A stretch of DNA of 64,000 nucleotides from Smittium mucronatum. Lineage: Eukaryota > Kickxellomycota > Harpellomycetes > Harpellales > Legeriomycetaceae. This document shows positions 49,821 to 63,781 of this stretch, piece after piece. Position 1 is the first letter of the stretch; each line of letters opens with the position of its first letter. Location of the stretch: positions 41,147 through 105,146 of the forward strand of contig LSSL01000926.1 of the NCBI GenBank assembly GCA_001953115.1, in the 5' to 3' direction. The position numbers were made by a program, and so were the translations under genes. The notes below the pieces were generated by a model. The model searched no databases, had not been told where the DNA came from, and was given only the letters and a program-made list of their open reading frames with translations.

Positions 49821-52800
49821 CTGTAACCTCAAATATTGATAAATAGTATTTCTTTGATAAATGTATTAAAAAAATTATAATAACATCAAGCTAAAAGTAA
49901 TAAAATAGATAATATGATAATATATTTAATAAAAATCTAAAGAGAGTAAATTTTTGGCTAGGATTGGAATCGAAGAAACCTTGGATCCTTTGTTATATAA
50001 TAATCAAGTCTTGATATTATTATATAATCTAGTTTATTTAAAACAAGTTTTGAGACACAGTTTTGGGTTTATAAAATCCCTCTAACTAAAAATATCTAAC
50101 TTTGATATAAAAAATTGATTTATAAATAGGAAAAAAAGCACAAACTTAATTTTTTTAGAAAAAAGTTGGATACAGTTTACAAAAGATAAAAAAATTATAA
50201 ATAAATGGTTAATTACTAATATGTTTATGAAAATAAATATATTGAATTCAAATGATTGTTTTTTCTTTGTACAAAATGATTTTTATGGCACAGAAATTTT
50301 TTTTTGATAAAAATGGAATATTGTAATAGATTTTTTTATAAAAAACCAAAATACAGTTAAAGATCTCTATAATAAAAAAATTTAACATTTTAATTTATTT
50401 TTATCATTTGATGAGATTTAATAATAATAAAAAGAATATAAATAGTATTTAAAAATCTAAACCATTTATTTTTTAAGTTTATACATAAGTAAAATTTTTT
50501 TTTCAATTTCTTTCAATAATTTTAAAATATTAATAGAAATAAAATATAATATTTTTTCTTATTTAAAAAAAATTATTTAGTTAACAATTAATTATAATTT
50601 AGTTTGAAATGATTAAAAAGTATATTCCTAATGTACTTATAAAAGCCAAAAATATTTTTCCAGGTTATTTAAGGCAAATATAGTTAAATTTAGTTTACAG
50701 ATAATTTTTTTTGATACTGAATTAATGATAATAAAAAACTCACCATAAATAGTATTTATAAATTTGGTGATATTTCAATTAAATTTCGGAATTAAATTTT
50801 ACTATTATGAGATATTTTGAATAGATATTTTCATATTTTTTCAAATGTTAAAATTATAATAATCAGCCAAAATTTACCAATATATTACCAATTCAGCATA
50901 AATTTTTGAAATAATTATTGATTAGATTTAAAATCAAAAACACCATTTAAATCAAATTTTATAGTACAAGATCCAGATTATCCATTAATATAAATATTTA
51001 ATAAAAATTCCATATTATTAATCTCAATTATAAATTCAGTATTAAATGCATATAAAAATCTAAAGCATTTTTATCGTAAAGACTATTTTTAAAGCTAAAA
51101 CATATCTCATGATAATGATTTATTTTATGATGTATTTGAGGTTATGATTGAGCTCAATTAATAATGTATCACAAAAAAAATCCGTAAGTTTTGGCAAGAT
51201 ATTTTTTGATAAAATGAATCAATGCATTAAGAAGTAGCTTAGAATATTAAATTTTATTTTTCAATTTTCTATAGTTTTGAGTGCTTTTTCTTTCAAATTG
51301 CTTCATTAGATATATTTTTTAATCAAAGTATCTCGACAGAAAAATTTGAACAAAAGGGGAATTTTTATACAAGTTTTTATGTAGTAAATTTATTCAAACT
51401 AGTTATTAGCGTAATTTAAATAAAAAACTATCAAATTTTTAATGTTATAAAATACTTAAATAATAGTATTGTAATATTTATTAGCAACAAGATGGATATT
51501 TTTTAAATATAAATAACGTTTTATCCGAAAAAATGAGAGCTTTATGCATTATTTTTCTGGCTTTTTTTTAAGACTCAACACAATATTTATTGCCAAATTT
51601 GCATCACTTTTCAATTAAATTTATTTTTAATATACATTTTTTAATTATGCCTAAAAAGTTATAAATCATTTTTTATGTTTTTCATTTGTTTTTTTTTGTG
51701 CTTCGAAATTTATTAAAAATTCATAAATTTAAAGGATTTTTCATAAAAGATTTAATTAATGCAAATTTATCTATTCCAGAATGCTCAAAAACTTTTGTTT
51801 TTAATTTAAGCGTTTGTGCTAAATATATCCAAACTAAATTAGAAATTAATATTAATAAGGCATATTTATATTTTTTTATTTAAATTTGAAAAAAACTAAA
51901 AAAAAGATTGTAAGGGCTTAATTTTTATATATTCTACAACATATAATAAAAACTTATAAATATTAGAAGTTTTAAAAAAAATAAAAATTAAAGTGTTGTA
52001 ATTAATGCTAGGCTATTATAATTTAACTTCATCAGAAAGCTAATTATCTTCTCACAAAATATTTAGCATCAATCTAAGCTTATTAATACTTTTTAAAAAT
52101 ATAATTGATCTATTGGAATTTATAAACATTTTATCCTTTGTTCAAAAAAAATAATTTCTGTCATGGTTATTCAATCTAATTTTAAATACGATTCCAAAAT
52201 AATGCTGTAATTATAATTTGAAAATTTTGACGTTATTGTTAGAAATACTTCCTGAAATTATTTAAAAAAAGATTTATAGTTTAAGATAATTATCAGTTAT
52301 GTCAAAAAATTTAAATTTTAGAAACCAATTTATTGATATTTGCATCCAAATATATCATAAATAATTATTTTATTAATAGATTTATGGAAATATATAAGAG
52401 TAAAATTACCTTTATTTTAATTAAGGATTTTAATAAAGGAAAGAGAAATTAAAGACTAGTCAAAAATAAATACGTTTAAAGGGAAAGATATAAATTTAAT
52501 GAATAATATTCACGTTTTTAAGCTTCATTAATTATCGGTATTTCAGGTTTTTAAGCTCAATTATATGTGATTTTTAAGTTTTAATTACTACAAACTGATA
52601 TATTTTGAGCATTATTAATCTTAAAGTTTAAAAAAAAAATTTCAAATGCTAAAAAATTAAGAATTTTATTCTTAAAAGCTATTTCCAAAAGAAAAATAAT
52701 AAACATAGCTCCTATTTCAAGTCATATAAAATTGAAAGATTTAGAGTAACTTTTTTTTTAGTATCCAAGCTACTAATATACCTCTTTCTATGATTTAATG

Positions 52801-54084
52801 ACCCATAGTCCCATTTCCCTTTTTTTTTATTAGAACTTTAGCAAAGAGAATTTTTGGATTTACTTGGGGAGTTTTTTTAGATTTTTTTAGATTTAATCTA
52901 TCCAATAGTATTTGGTTATCTTTTATCTCAAAATACAAATTATTTCAATAGATAATTCTATCTATAAAAAAATAAAAGATGTTTTTTAGTTTTTTTTTCT
53001 TTTTTTATATCTTTCTTGCTTCCCATTCTAAAATTCTTATGATTTGCTTTCTTTGTAATATCCGATTCCATTCTTTTTACATTACTTATAAAATATATTT
53101 CTTTGTATTCGGCCTATATTTCACTTTGTGACATTTTTTTCATCAAAAATACCATTTTTTAACAATTTTTTAAGATAAATAAACTTATAAATACCAACTG
53201 TAAATCGATTTAAATTTTTTTTTCCTGAATTAGAGAATAATTTATAAAAGTGTAAAATCTAAATAAAATGAAATTATTAATGAAAAAACTTCTGCGGCTA
53301 ATACTTTTATTCAATTTTTATGGGCTCAGTATTAACTGACATCTTGTAAATATCATTTAAGATTTATTAACTATAAAAAAATATAACTAATAAATAAATT
53401 AGATTTAATATCAAAATACGGAAATTCAATTAGGGAATTTTAAATCATTAAAGTAAAGATAATTCTAAATTTTAAAGACTTTTTACTTAATTTTCTTCAA
53501 TTCATAAAATAATATGTGATATTAATAAGTTTTTTGATGAACAGCAAAAAAATTTAGAAAATAGATTAAAATTAGTTTAGTCTTTAATAGTAATTAAAAT
53601 ATTAAAAAATTCATATTTATAAATATGTAAAATTCAAAATCTTGTAATAAATGATTAAAAGGCCATTACGTCATTACTATCAACATATCACAATAAAAAT
53701 AAGGGATATATTATACAATTATGCTGCATGATATGCTTGGAAGGTATTAGCAAAGAGTTTTTCGATTTTTAATAGAACTTAAAAGTAATATATTATAACT
53801 CCCTGTAGAAATTTATATTTCGTGATTATGCTGTTAATTTTCATTTTTTTGGCTACAAATAATTTTATATAATTTCATGTAATGTAAAATGTAACAGGAG
53901 GTAAAAAACAGATATTGTATTATTATTGATATATCTATTTAAAAGAAGTTTTTTTATTAAATAATGAACAATCTAAAAAGCTGAGATATTTTTAAAATTT
54001 GATGAAATATAGGATTTCTGTTAATAAGAAATTGTAAAAGTATGATCAGCAGAAATTTCAATTGTTCATTATTCAAAACAGTTT

Positions 54085-54119
54085 AATAAATAAATCAATA
54101 AATCAATAAATCAATAATC
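54085..54119. repeat. short tandem repeat, period 8 (AATAAATC)
   Basis: About four copies of AATAAATC in a row. Ordinary microsatellite-like tract. Confidence 0.6.
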
Positions 54120-57100
54120 ACCTCATCAGGAAATCTTTTTACTTTTATTAATAATTTATCTTCCAGAATAATTATTTAAAAGAATCCATTGCAATTATAT
54201 CATGGTGTAAGAGGATTAAGTTAAAAATTAATTTTGAGATTTAATATATTTCATTTCCAATTAAATAATCCTTAAAAGTGTAATATAATGTTTAGAAAAG
54301 TGATAATTTAGATTTTAATAAAATATGTAACTGTAATGAGACAATCATCATATTCCACATACCAACGCTCTTTTTGAATTTAATTTAATTTATTATATAT
54401 TTATTTATGTCTACATAAGTAGCTTGCATTCCCAATTTTTGGAAAACAAGGTTTTCAATTAGGTTTATTATCTATTATTTTTTGGTTCCATTATATCTTA
54501 TTCCAATGAATTTTTACCTTATTCTTATCCTAACACCATTAGGCTTCTTAAAGGAAAATTAAACGGTTTATTTTTAAATTAAATAAGGATAGTTATTTAA
54601 AGATTGATTCAATATAATTTTAATTGTTTAAAATATCAAGTAATATAAAAAAAAAAATTTAAAAAAAAGAGGGAAATATTCTTAAATTATATTTGAGCTG
54701 TAATATATGTTATCATAAAAAAATGGAAAGAATTGGACATAAAAATATTAATAAAATAGAATATTAATCTTCTTCCTAAAAAGGTTGAAAAATTTTACTC
54801 AAACCTTAAGAGTCATTTAGTTAAAAAAAATCTAAAGGGTCAATTTTTAAGTGAAACTGTTAAGCTCTGATAAAATGAACAGTAAGATGTTTTGTTATTT
54901 TTTCTTATTAAATTTATCTATTATCAATGCCAAAAAATATTTTATTATAAAATCCTGCTTGGATTTATAATTATTTAAATTTATTCTAATTAAACTCTTC
55001 TGTTGAAAAAATGAGCTAATTTGAAATTTAATAGCACAAATGGGCAAAAATTTTATAAAAAAAACTTACAATTTTTACACATCATATATAAGATCAGCAT
55101 TAACTTATAAATTTTCATTTTATAAAAAGTTCTGGCCCCGAAGAATTAAGTAACCATTTTGATATATTTACACTATCATATCTAAAAAAATAATCTATAA
55201 ATTAGAATTAATATGTTTCGATTTATTTTTTTAAAAAAAAGATAGAATACGATGTTCACTAAAATTATTTAATGATATTTTTTTAAGAAATTATTTATTC
55301 TTTATATATATTTTTGAAAAAAATTGAATAAAATAATACATCCAGTATATAGAACAATAAATTAAAATGTCATATAATAAAAAAAATTTAATTTTTCTGT
55401 TAAGATATGTCTTTTAACGTATTTTTAACCACCTGATTTTTAAAATTATAAATTTACGAAATGAAAAAAACTAAAAACCACCTTAAACAAAGACTAAAGC
55501 ATATCCTGAAAATTTTAAAGCAAGAGATTCAGGTAAAATTTAGATATTCACCAGAACAAATAAGTTCAATTCTTCAATTGTGACTAGAAATTTACAAAAT
55601 AAATTCGCTGATAATTTTTATATAAAAATATAATACAACTCCAAAAAACTAGAAATATTTTCCACCAATGTGCTAATTATTTCTTTTATAAAATAACTAA
55701 TCTGATGATCGTAATTTTTAAATTAATTTTTATGAAAGTTTTAATATTTAAAGTTCAATTTAAGTATATTTTGTGGAATATGGTATAGGTCATATGGTCC
55801 GCTTATTCATAATAATAAGTATAATTATTAAATATACAAAATTTTAATTAAAAACATACTCTAAAAAGAAGATAAAATATTCAAACATTTAAATTGTATA
55901 AATAGTTAAAATTTCAAATTGTGACTTTTAATTAATAAATTCAATATTACACATATTCACTAGGCCAATTCAGAGTTTCAATTTTTTTATGAAATTAATC
56001 AAAATACTGCTATTTTCTAAAATAATTTGAGTAATAAAAAGAAAAAATCGAAAATAAATAAATTTTATTGAAAATTCTTGAATTAAATAACCTCTATTCT
56101 AAATTGTATCAATTTTTTTTTATTTAAGTCAAAATGAAACCACTAAAAATCATCAAAAAATATTTACAACAAAAATATAACCATTTAACTTCACTAATTT
56201 TTTTAAATCCCATTTTATGGTTTAAACTGATTTCATATGAGAAATGAAATCGATCATATAAAATAAAAGATTTTGGTTATGATTTTTCGCAATTTCTGTA
56301 AATATCTGAAACATAACATTATTATTAATTTTTAAGATAAAAGTTAATAAAAATTTTAGCTCGCTCATAACATAAAACCAGTAAAAAATATCTACAACAA
56401 ATAAATATGGTTTTATATGGGTAAAAAATAGTCTTTTTAATTTCATTTAATAATTTATAAATTAATATAAATTTTTTGAGGAGAAGGCATTGAAAATACA
56501 TTATTTTTTCGAATTATTAACTCAAAAATTAAATGTGTATTAAGGGGACAATTTTTGTACTTAATTTAAACACATCCACTCCATAGATGTAGCAATTTCA
56601 AAAAAATTCGAAAAAATCTTTATCAAATCATAACTTTTGAAATTGATAAGATGGAAATTGTGGTTTTAAAATCAGAACTAAATGCAAAAAATTAATTTTT
56701 TTAAATAAAAATTTAAATATGTCAAAATAAAATATGATATTTATTATATTTTTTACCGAAAAAATACATCTTGAATTTGATTATAAAAAGCTAAAACCAT
56801 TTTATTTTAAAAATTTAGGTTTATTCGGAAATTTGATTTAAAAAAATTATCTGAAGATCTCACTTAAGCCTTATTTTCTTTATATATAGCATTGTATCTT
56901 TTAGCGATATGAAAAAAAAATTCAGTTACATAAAATAATATTGAGATCCAAGACTATTTGCATGATTTCTTGGAATAGATATATATCGACTTTAATTCTT
57001 TCCAATTGAACTTCTAAATTTTAATTACAGAATATAAATTAATGGCTTCATTTTTATTTAATTTAGTGAAATGGATACATAAAATGTAAATTTATATATC

Positions 57101-60100
57101 TTTCAGTTATCATTCCAATAATAAAACTATTTTATTATATTTCTAAAAATTTAATTTAAAATTAGCTGAAATTTAAACTTCAGATATGTTTTAAATACAT
57201 ATAATTTAACATATTAAGGAACTCAAAATTCAATTAAACATTAATAAGTTGAAATTAGAAATTATAATCGTATTTTAAATAAGATGTTTTTACATTACTT
57301 TTTAACTTATTTGGATATCTTGACTGAAGTTATAATAATTCTAAATTTATTTGTAAAAATATCTTTAATTTCTTAGGTTTTAAAAGATTGGATTTGGATA
57401 AAAAGTTTTTTCTTAGAAAATAATTCAAATAAATAATTTTATAACTATTTAACTTTGTGAAATTTTTAGTAATGATTTTTTTATTAATTTTTTATGGAAC
57501 CCTAATGAGAATTTAAAATAATAATGTGAAATAAAATCAATGTACAACTACGTTGTATATAAAAATATGAAATGATATATCCAATAATTAATGTTTAATT
57601 TGAACTAAATATACGCCTTAAAGCTCTTTTTAACGCTAATAAAAATAGATATAAGAGAAAATTTGTCTTTTTTATAGATTTTTTAAGATAAAAAAAAGTA
57701 TTTTGGAAAATTCAATTAAAGTATAATATAAAAATTCAATTTTTAAAAAAAGTTGTCAGAAAAAAAAAAGAAAATAATGCTTAATGTATTGATTCGGACC
57801 CAATTCTATTTTTTATTAACTATATCCCCTTAAATTTATATTACCCCTAAAAATTACTTAATAAATAAAAGTTATCAGAACTATTGTCAAATTATATATA
57901 AAAAAATATTCGGAAAAAAAATTTTAAAATGGTGTATTTAATTTTTATTGTGTGATTAATAAATTCAAGTATCAAAAAAAACGTTGATGATTTTTTTTTC
58001 AAGATGCAATGAATCAATATGCAGATTATTTGCAACTCCAAAGACTAAATATATACCTTCACATACGAATTGAAAATTTTCATTAAGAGGAAAAGTAATT
58101 TATTTTTTGAAGCACTCTATTTTATTTTATCTTTTTTCGGGTATTTTTATTTTCAAAATAGTATTATTCTTAGAAAACTTTTGAAAATTAAATATTTATT
58201 AAATAATTTTTTCTATTTTATTTGCACTCTTAGTTTTTTCCAAAATGATTCAAATCTTGATTTTAGAGAGAAATTCTTCAGTATAAAAATTTTATTACAA
58301 CATATTTTATCAGGTCTATTTTTTATGTATTTTTTGAGTATTTTTTGTAACCTTATGCTACTTATGGGGAGTCTTAACAACCAATTTGAAATCTAGTCAA
58401 ATGTTTTATGATTTTAAATTTTTAATTAAAATTTTTATAAATAGAACTCGAAAACATTTGCTGAATATGTGCCAAAAAATATTGCATCCCTTTTGTGATA
58501 AATTGTGAAATTTTTCTGGTCTCTATCATTTTTTTTACATCTATTTTCAATTTGGTTCTAATAATAAATTTAAAGCATTAATAATAATAAATAATAAATA
58601 TTTAATAATAATATTTAAATATATCTAATAAAATACAAATAAATAATCAAAAAACGCATAAAAAACATTTTTTCATTATATTCTATGATTTTTTTAAAAT
58701 TTATGAATAGTTAATCCTTAAAAAAGAGTGTAAAATTTTGAATGAATGTAACTGAGGTCACGATTTCAATCAATTATGAAATTTTTTTATATTTATATAA
58801 AAAATAGATCTTAGAAAGTCGTTAAAAAATTAGATTGCTAAATTAAGTCGTAGATAAGTATTTATGATAGATAATTATTATTTATAATTGAAATTTTACT
58901 TTTTTTTTTCCGAGGTATAATGTACGTTATTCAAAATGAGTTATAAGTCTTATTATAAAATGAAGTGCTAGTTATTACGAATTATTTTCCAAATCAGAAA
59001 TTATCCTTAAAACATAAAATTCAAACTCAATCATTATAGCCCAGATTTTCTGGGAAGTTTTTGTGGAGTTTTTGTAAATTTTTGAAAATTCCTGATTCTT
59101 ATATAATCATTTTTGATGTTTTTTGGAGATTTTTTTAGATATATTACTTCTAAGTATTTTTTTTGAGCTTTAAAACAAATTCAAAAATAGTTGTTTTTTC
59201 TAAAAGCTTTTAGATCATAAAGACTAAAATGAATTTATAATAATAAAATAATCCTTATTTTCCAAAAAAATATGGACATATATGTTTGTTTTTCTTATTC
59301 ATAAGTAATAAACTCATAACTGAATATAACTATTTTTAAAATTTATAAAAATTTAATTTCTTTGAAAATAATTTGGAATTAAACACTAGAAATTTAACAA
59401 CTTCATTAAAGTTTCTTAATTAATCGGATGTTTTAAAATATTTGAATTTGGAAATTTTGGGCATAAATATAATTTAGTCCGCTATTTTATTTTTGATGCA
59501 GATGATTATATCCCATCTGTAAGCTTTACCAAAATTTTCTTAATTCTTCTCTATTATAAACCGATACAGTTAATTATAGAATATTTTATTTATTTTCGCT
59601 GAATTCAGATAATTTAGAGTGTATTTTTTTATATATTTTCTAAAATTTCGGATTCATTATATTAAACATTAACTTTATGCAAATTTTTTTAATAAGTTAT
59701 GATCAGTTGAAAAATTAATTATAATTACTATTTGTATTTGAGATTCTAATCACAACTTTGTGTAAGATTTTTACAGCTTTTTTTTATATGTAGGTATAAG
59801 TGTCTAGTTCAATGTTAAGTATTTGCTTGAAATTTTAACCTTTTGGTATAATTTATATATTATAAGCAAATGGTGCTGGGTTTTAAAATTAGAAATTACT
59901 ATCAGATTTATTTCATTACATATTTTTATAAAAAAAGATTTATCTGAAAATACTATAAAATTAGGATTTCACTCTTTAATTTCTCTTCTCATTAGAAATA
60001 AAAATGACGTCTTATATCATTAATCTTCTTGTGGATTTTACGGAAAAATTTCTTAAATCAAAAAAGAGTAAAAAGTAAAAAATAAATATGAGAATCGAGA

Positions 60101-60224
60101 CTTTAAATTTTTTAAAATTTTCTTCGCCAATAATTAACTAGGAAAATTATTATAAGTTTTCTTAACATAAAACAGATTTTTTAATTATTCAAAAATACTA
60201 GCTTAGTATCCCCTAAAATTGAAA

Positions 60225-60747
60225 TACCTTGCAGTGGTTTATGTGCTAAAGTGTTGCACGTTTTGAAGTAAAATAAACTAAAATTTCACTTGGAATTGTA
60301 CTTTTCTTGGTGGGAGTAGTGGAATCAGCAGACAGACATTCAGAGGACAGATATTTCGGGGAAGGGCCATCTCGAAATAGATAAATCCGATCGTTTAGCT
60401 CATTCTGAGACATTTTCTAGTGCACAAGTCTAGCATTAGACAGCCAGATGTATCTCAGTTTCTAACAGCTATTTGTTGGAAATCAATGTCAATCAACCCC
60501 ACGTCTGGTTAGAATCCTAGTTTTCATTAATCCCGTTATAAGACTTCTGAATAGGAGATCAATGGCTAGATTATACTATTTTTCGTTGACAAAAAGCTTA
60601 ATACTTGACTGCTTGAAACATCAGTCATACACCTACTTGAAGCAATCCCAGATGGGGTCTTTGAGTTGGTGTATTTTGAATTTTTTCTAAAGGCACACAG
60701 CCGGTGACCCGTCTGAGCATATTATTTTAGTTAGGATAATAGTCTCT
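60225..60747 (-). mobile_element. partial copy of the DIRS-like element's 5' region, inverse orientation
   Basis: The less AT-rich island matches the reverse complement of about 21520-21835 in colinear blocks: TTAGGATAATAG/TTAGGACAATAA, AGCCGGT, CTACTTGAAG, TATTTTTCGTTGACAAA, CTGAATAGGAGA and CTAACAGCTATTTG/CTAACAGATATTTG. Homology is clearest from 60440 to 60747; 60225-60440 has the same composition and is probably part of the element. RT and recombinase parts are absent, so it is a fragment. Both copies lose similarity near the same outer point (21520 and 60747), which may be the element's true terminus. Confidence 0.65.
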
Positions 60748-62395
60748 ATAATTTTTTTTTTTTTGATATCTTTTTATTATATTTTTTAATTTCGTCATCT
60801 TACAATAAAATTCCTTGATAAAAAAAATCTAAGTATATATTTTAGATTATAAAATCTTATTCATATTTTCGTATTAAAGTTCTATTAAAGTAAAAAAATT
60901 AGTAAAAAAAATCTCTTAAAATAAATATCAATTTTCTCATTAAAAAATAATCATTTTAAAAAAAGTATGTGCAGAAAATTTTCTTTAGAAAAAGTTAAGT
61001 TATCCCTGGAATTTGAAATAAAAAGAAATCTATTTATTTGCATTTAATCCTTAATTTTATGCAAATGACTTTGTTCAAAATTGATAATTAAATAGAATTT
61101 TTCATATTAGTGGCACGAAAAAAGAAACCACAGGCTGAAACGTATAAAAAAAATCTGAAATCATTTGTTTTGCGTCTAGATTAAAAATATATCGTGTATT
61201 AAATCTTTCAAATTATTATTTTCCCCCAAAATGATGACATACAATACGGAAAATCTTTAGAATTTACATATTAAAATTCAGCTTTTGGTTATTAATTTGC
61301 ATACCAAGGATATGGTATTTTTTCATAAAGCTTGAGGTATCGGTGATTTTAAAATATTTAACTTTTGAAGATTTGTAGATGCCAGATAACTAAGTATGCG
61401 AATAATGCTATCGATATATAAAACTAATAAAAAGGATATAATTAAAACCTAGTCGACTTTATACAATCTTTTTTTCAAAAAATGGAATTAGTACTTGAAT
61501 TGTGATATATTGGTCATTAATTAATTTAATAAAGATGATATTAACGAGCCCTATTATTTTGCATACAAAAAAAATGCTTTCACCCAATTATTAAGTTTGA
61601 GTTTTTTTTTGAACTTTGAGATATATTTAACTGGAAATTTTGATCAATACATATCAATATTTGATTTACAAGTGGTGTTTTTAATTTAGTTGATTTTACT
61701 TATTATGATCTAATAAAGGGTTCTAACCTTAATTATATTATCGATTTTACTATGGATCTACTAAGTAAATGTGTATAAATTAAAAACAATATTTTTTGGG
61801 TAGATTAAAAATGAGGAGCTTTTCTTCAGTTAAATTACTTATGTAAAATTCGGTAAACTTAGAAAAATTTATTAAATCTCTTAGAAAAAAAAAATCAAGC
61901 TCGAAACACAAAATATGATTTACAAATTTTTAGGAGCTATTAAAACCAAACAATTAAAAAAAATTGAGTCAAAAGGTTTGCAAATTGAATAATAAATATT
62001 TTCTCAAGTATGAAAAAAAAAAATCAAAAAACTAAGATAAAAAAGGTCCATTTTTTTTGGAAAAAAAGTATATTTTTATTAAAGAAATGTTAATTATGTT
62101 TGCAAATATATATGATTCTATTTAACAACTTTTTTTCCTATTTAAAAATATCTAATTTTTATCTCACTTAGCTTCACCCAAGCATCTAATTGAAGATAAA
62201 CAGGAAAGAATTTTAGCCAATATATTGTGACTTACTTTCTTGTGTACTCTAAAACACTCATGAAACATAAAATGTGCTGTTTATTATTTCGTTTCTATAT
62301 TGGCTTTTCCCGGATACATTTCATTATAAAATCCAAAATTATATATTTCATAACAATAGTATGAATTATAAAAAAAAGAAAAAAAAACTTTAGAT
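60748..62395. other. AT-rich spacer, no gene seen
   Basis: Poly-T adjacent to the DIRS-like fragment, then AT-rich DNA without readable frames or repeats. Confidence 0.45.
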
Positions 62396-62650
62396 TCATA
62401 AAACTATTAAATCTTTTCCAAATTGATCTATAAAGTTATATTTCAAAAGATTCATTAAAATATTGGTCTCTGACTTCAAGCAGTACCATAACTCCTTGGC
62501 ATTAACATATTTACCTTTGATTATTTGAATGTGAGGTATAAGAGTTCTGGGCATGGATACATAAATTAGAAATTTTTCCGTTTTCTGCATGGATTTAATG
62601 TTAGGAGTGTCAACTCGAGGCCTAATTAAACTATTTTTAGATTCACCATC
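62396..62650 (-). CDS. hypothetical ORF or exon
   Basis: ATG at 62590 gives 64 codons beginning MQKTEKFLIYVSMPRTLIPH. The frame stays open about 20 codons further upstream (GDGESKNSLIRPRVDTPNIK), back to a TAG. This residue mix (Arg, Pro, Asp, Glu, Val) is unlike chance frames in the neighbourhood, so I suspect a decayed gene or an exon. No domain recognised. It lies 1.1 kb downstream of the aminoacylase gene on the same strand. Confidence 0.27.
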   Translation of the reverse strand, partial: DGESKNSLIRPRVDTPNIKSMQKTEKFLIYVSMPRTLIPHIQIIKGKYVNAKELWYCLKSETNILMNLLKYNFIDQFGKDLIVL

Positions 62651-63781
62651 TCCAACTCTCTACTCAAGAAGCTTTCCTATTTTCCCCAAATTTGTTAAAT
62701 GGTAATAAATATTAGAAAATTCTGATATAATTGTATAATCTTTGGTATGAACCATATGATTGACTAACTTTAATCATTTTTGTCGTTTCGTTCATTTCGG
62801 TGTGTTATGATAGTCAATTTTGGGTTCATTTAGCTTGTAGAATATTATATATTTTTTAAAAATTTCATCCATATCATGGAAATTAATATTTCAGAATCAA
62901 GAGAAATTTTCTATATATACACTATCTTTTTATATGTCAATTTCTCATTCACATTAAATTATTTAATTTTAGAATGGCCTTTTTTTTTTCTATCGGTAAT
63001 AGTGATGATGGTTTCATTTATTTAATTCACAACATAAATTATTTTTATCCATATTGTAATTTCAGATAACATTGCCGGTTGTTTTTGGATTTAATGATAA
63101 ATCTAAATATTGGCTATTTGAGGTTTTAAACTAGGACAATTGATGTATGCAAGCTCACAATACATATTAGCAATCAAGATTTAGTTTATCACAAGTTTGC
63201 TTTGAGTTTGTTACATAAAAAGTCTAACGGGCCTTGAAATTAAATCTGATGGCTTTGATAGACTTTGAATTGGTTTTTTTATTATATCCAAGTAAATTTC
63301 AACGTTTTAATCGATAGAAATTAAGATTGTGTCATGGATTATCCAAATAATAAACATTTGAAATAATTATGTAAATTTCCAATCAATTAATGAGCTATGC
63401 ATACTTTCTTTTCCTGAATATATGAATAATCATGAAATTCACATCGTGTATCACCATTATATCATTCTTCCATTAAATGAATTGTTACCAGAATTCTTGC
63501 TATCAAAAAATAAATAATTAATTGTTAGTAAGTATTTCAATTTATACATTTATTTGTATCCAAGGTATCTTTTTCTTAATATTTCATTTATAAGATCCAA
63601 AAAAAGTTATTTACGAACAAAAAACTACATACTTTCGAAATAAAGAATCACCTTAAGATGATTTACTAATATTTCAGTAATTCAAAAATTTAAATTGGAG
63701 GTATGAAATCAATATATATATAGAAACGTGATCATAAAAGGTATTTTTATTAGAATACAATAAAATTTTAATTTGATAGAG
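62651..63781. other. 3' flank of the aminoacylase gene
   Basis: AT-rich, no gene. A minus-strand AATAAA at about 63746-63751 lies roughly 30 nt after the aminoacylase stop codon and could be its polyadenylation signal. Confidence 0.4.

Larger units (their letters stand above)
42782..60224. other. 17-kb very AT-rich block, no convincing gene
   Basis: Nearly continuous A/T-dominated DNA with long poly-A and poly-T runs. Open frames at 43253-43438, 45030-45218, 51686-51883, 56222-56446, 58070-58396 and 59823-60023 encode Phe/Ile/Leu/Lys-rich strings without motifs, and several lack an ATG. Slightly less AT-rich patches at about 45985-46050 and 46260-46400 have no readable frame. No RNA gene recognised. 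Confidence 0.5.

Noticed and set aside
49960..49995. tRNA-like stretch (GGCTAGGATTGGAATCG)
   Set aside because: No acceptor stem, anticodon arm or proper T-loop could be folded around it. No tRNA was recognised anywhere in the window.
58070..58396. 108-codon hydrophobic frame on the plus strand
   Set aside because: It begins at TTG, lacks any motif, and is a Phe/Leu/Ile string as expected by chance in very AT-rich DNA.
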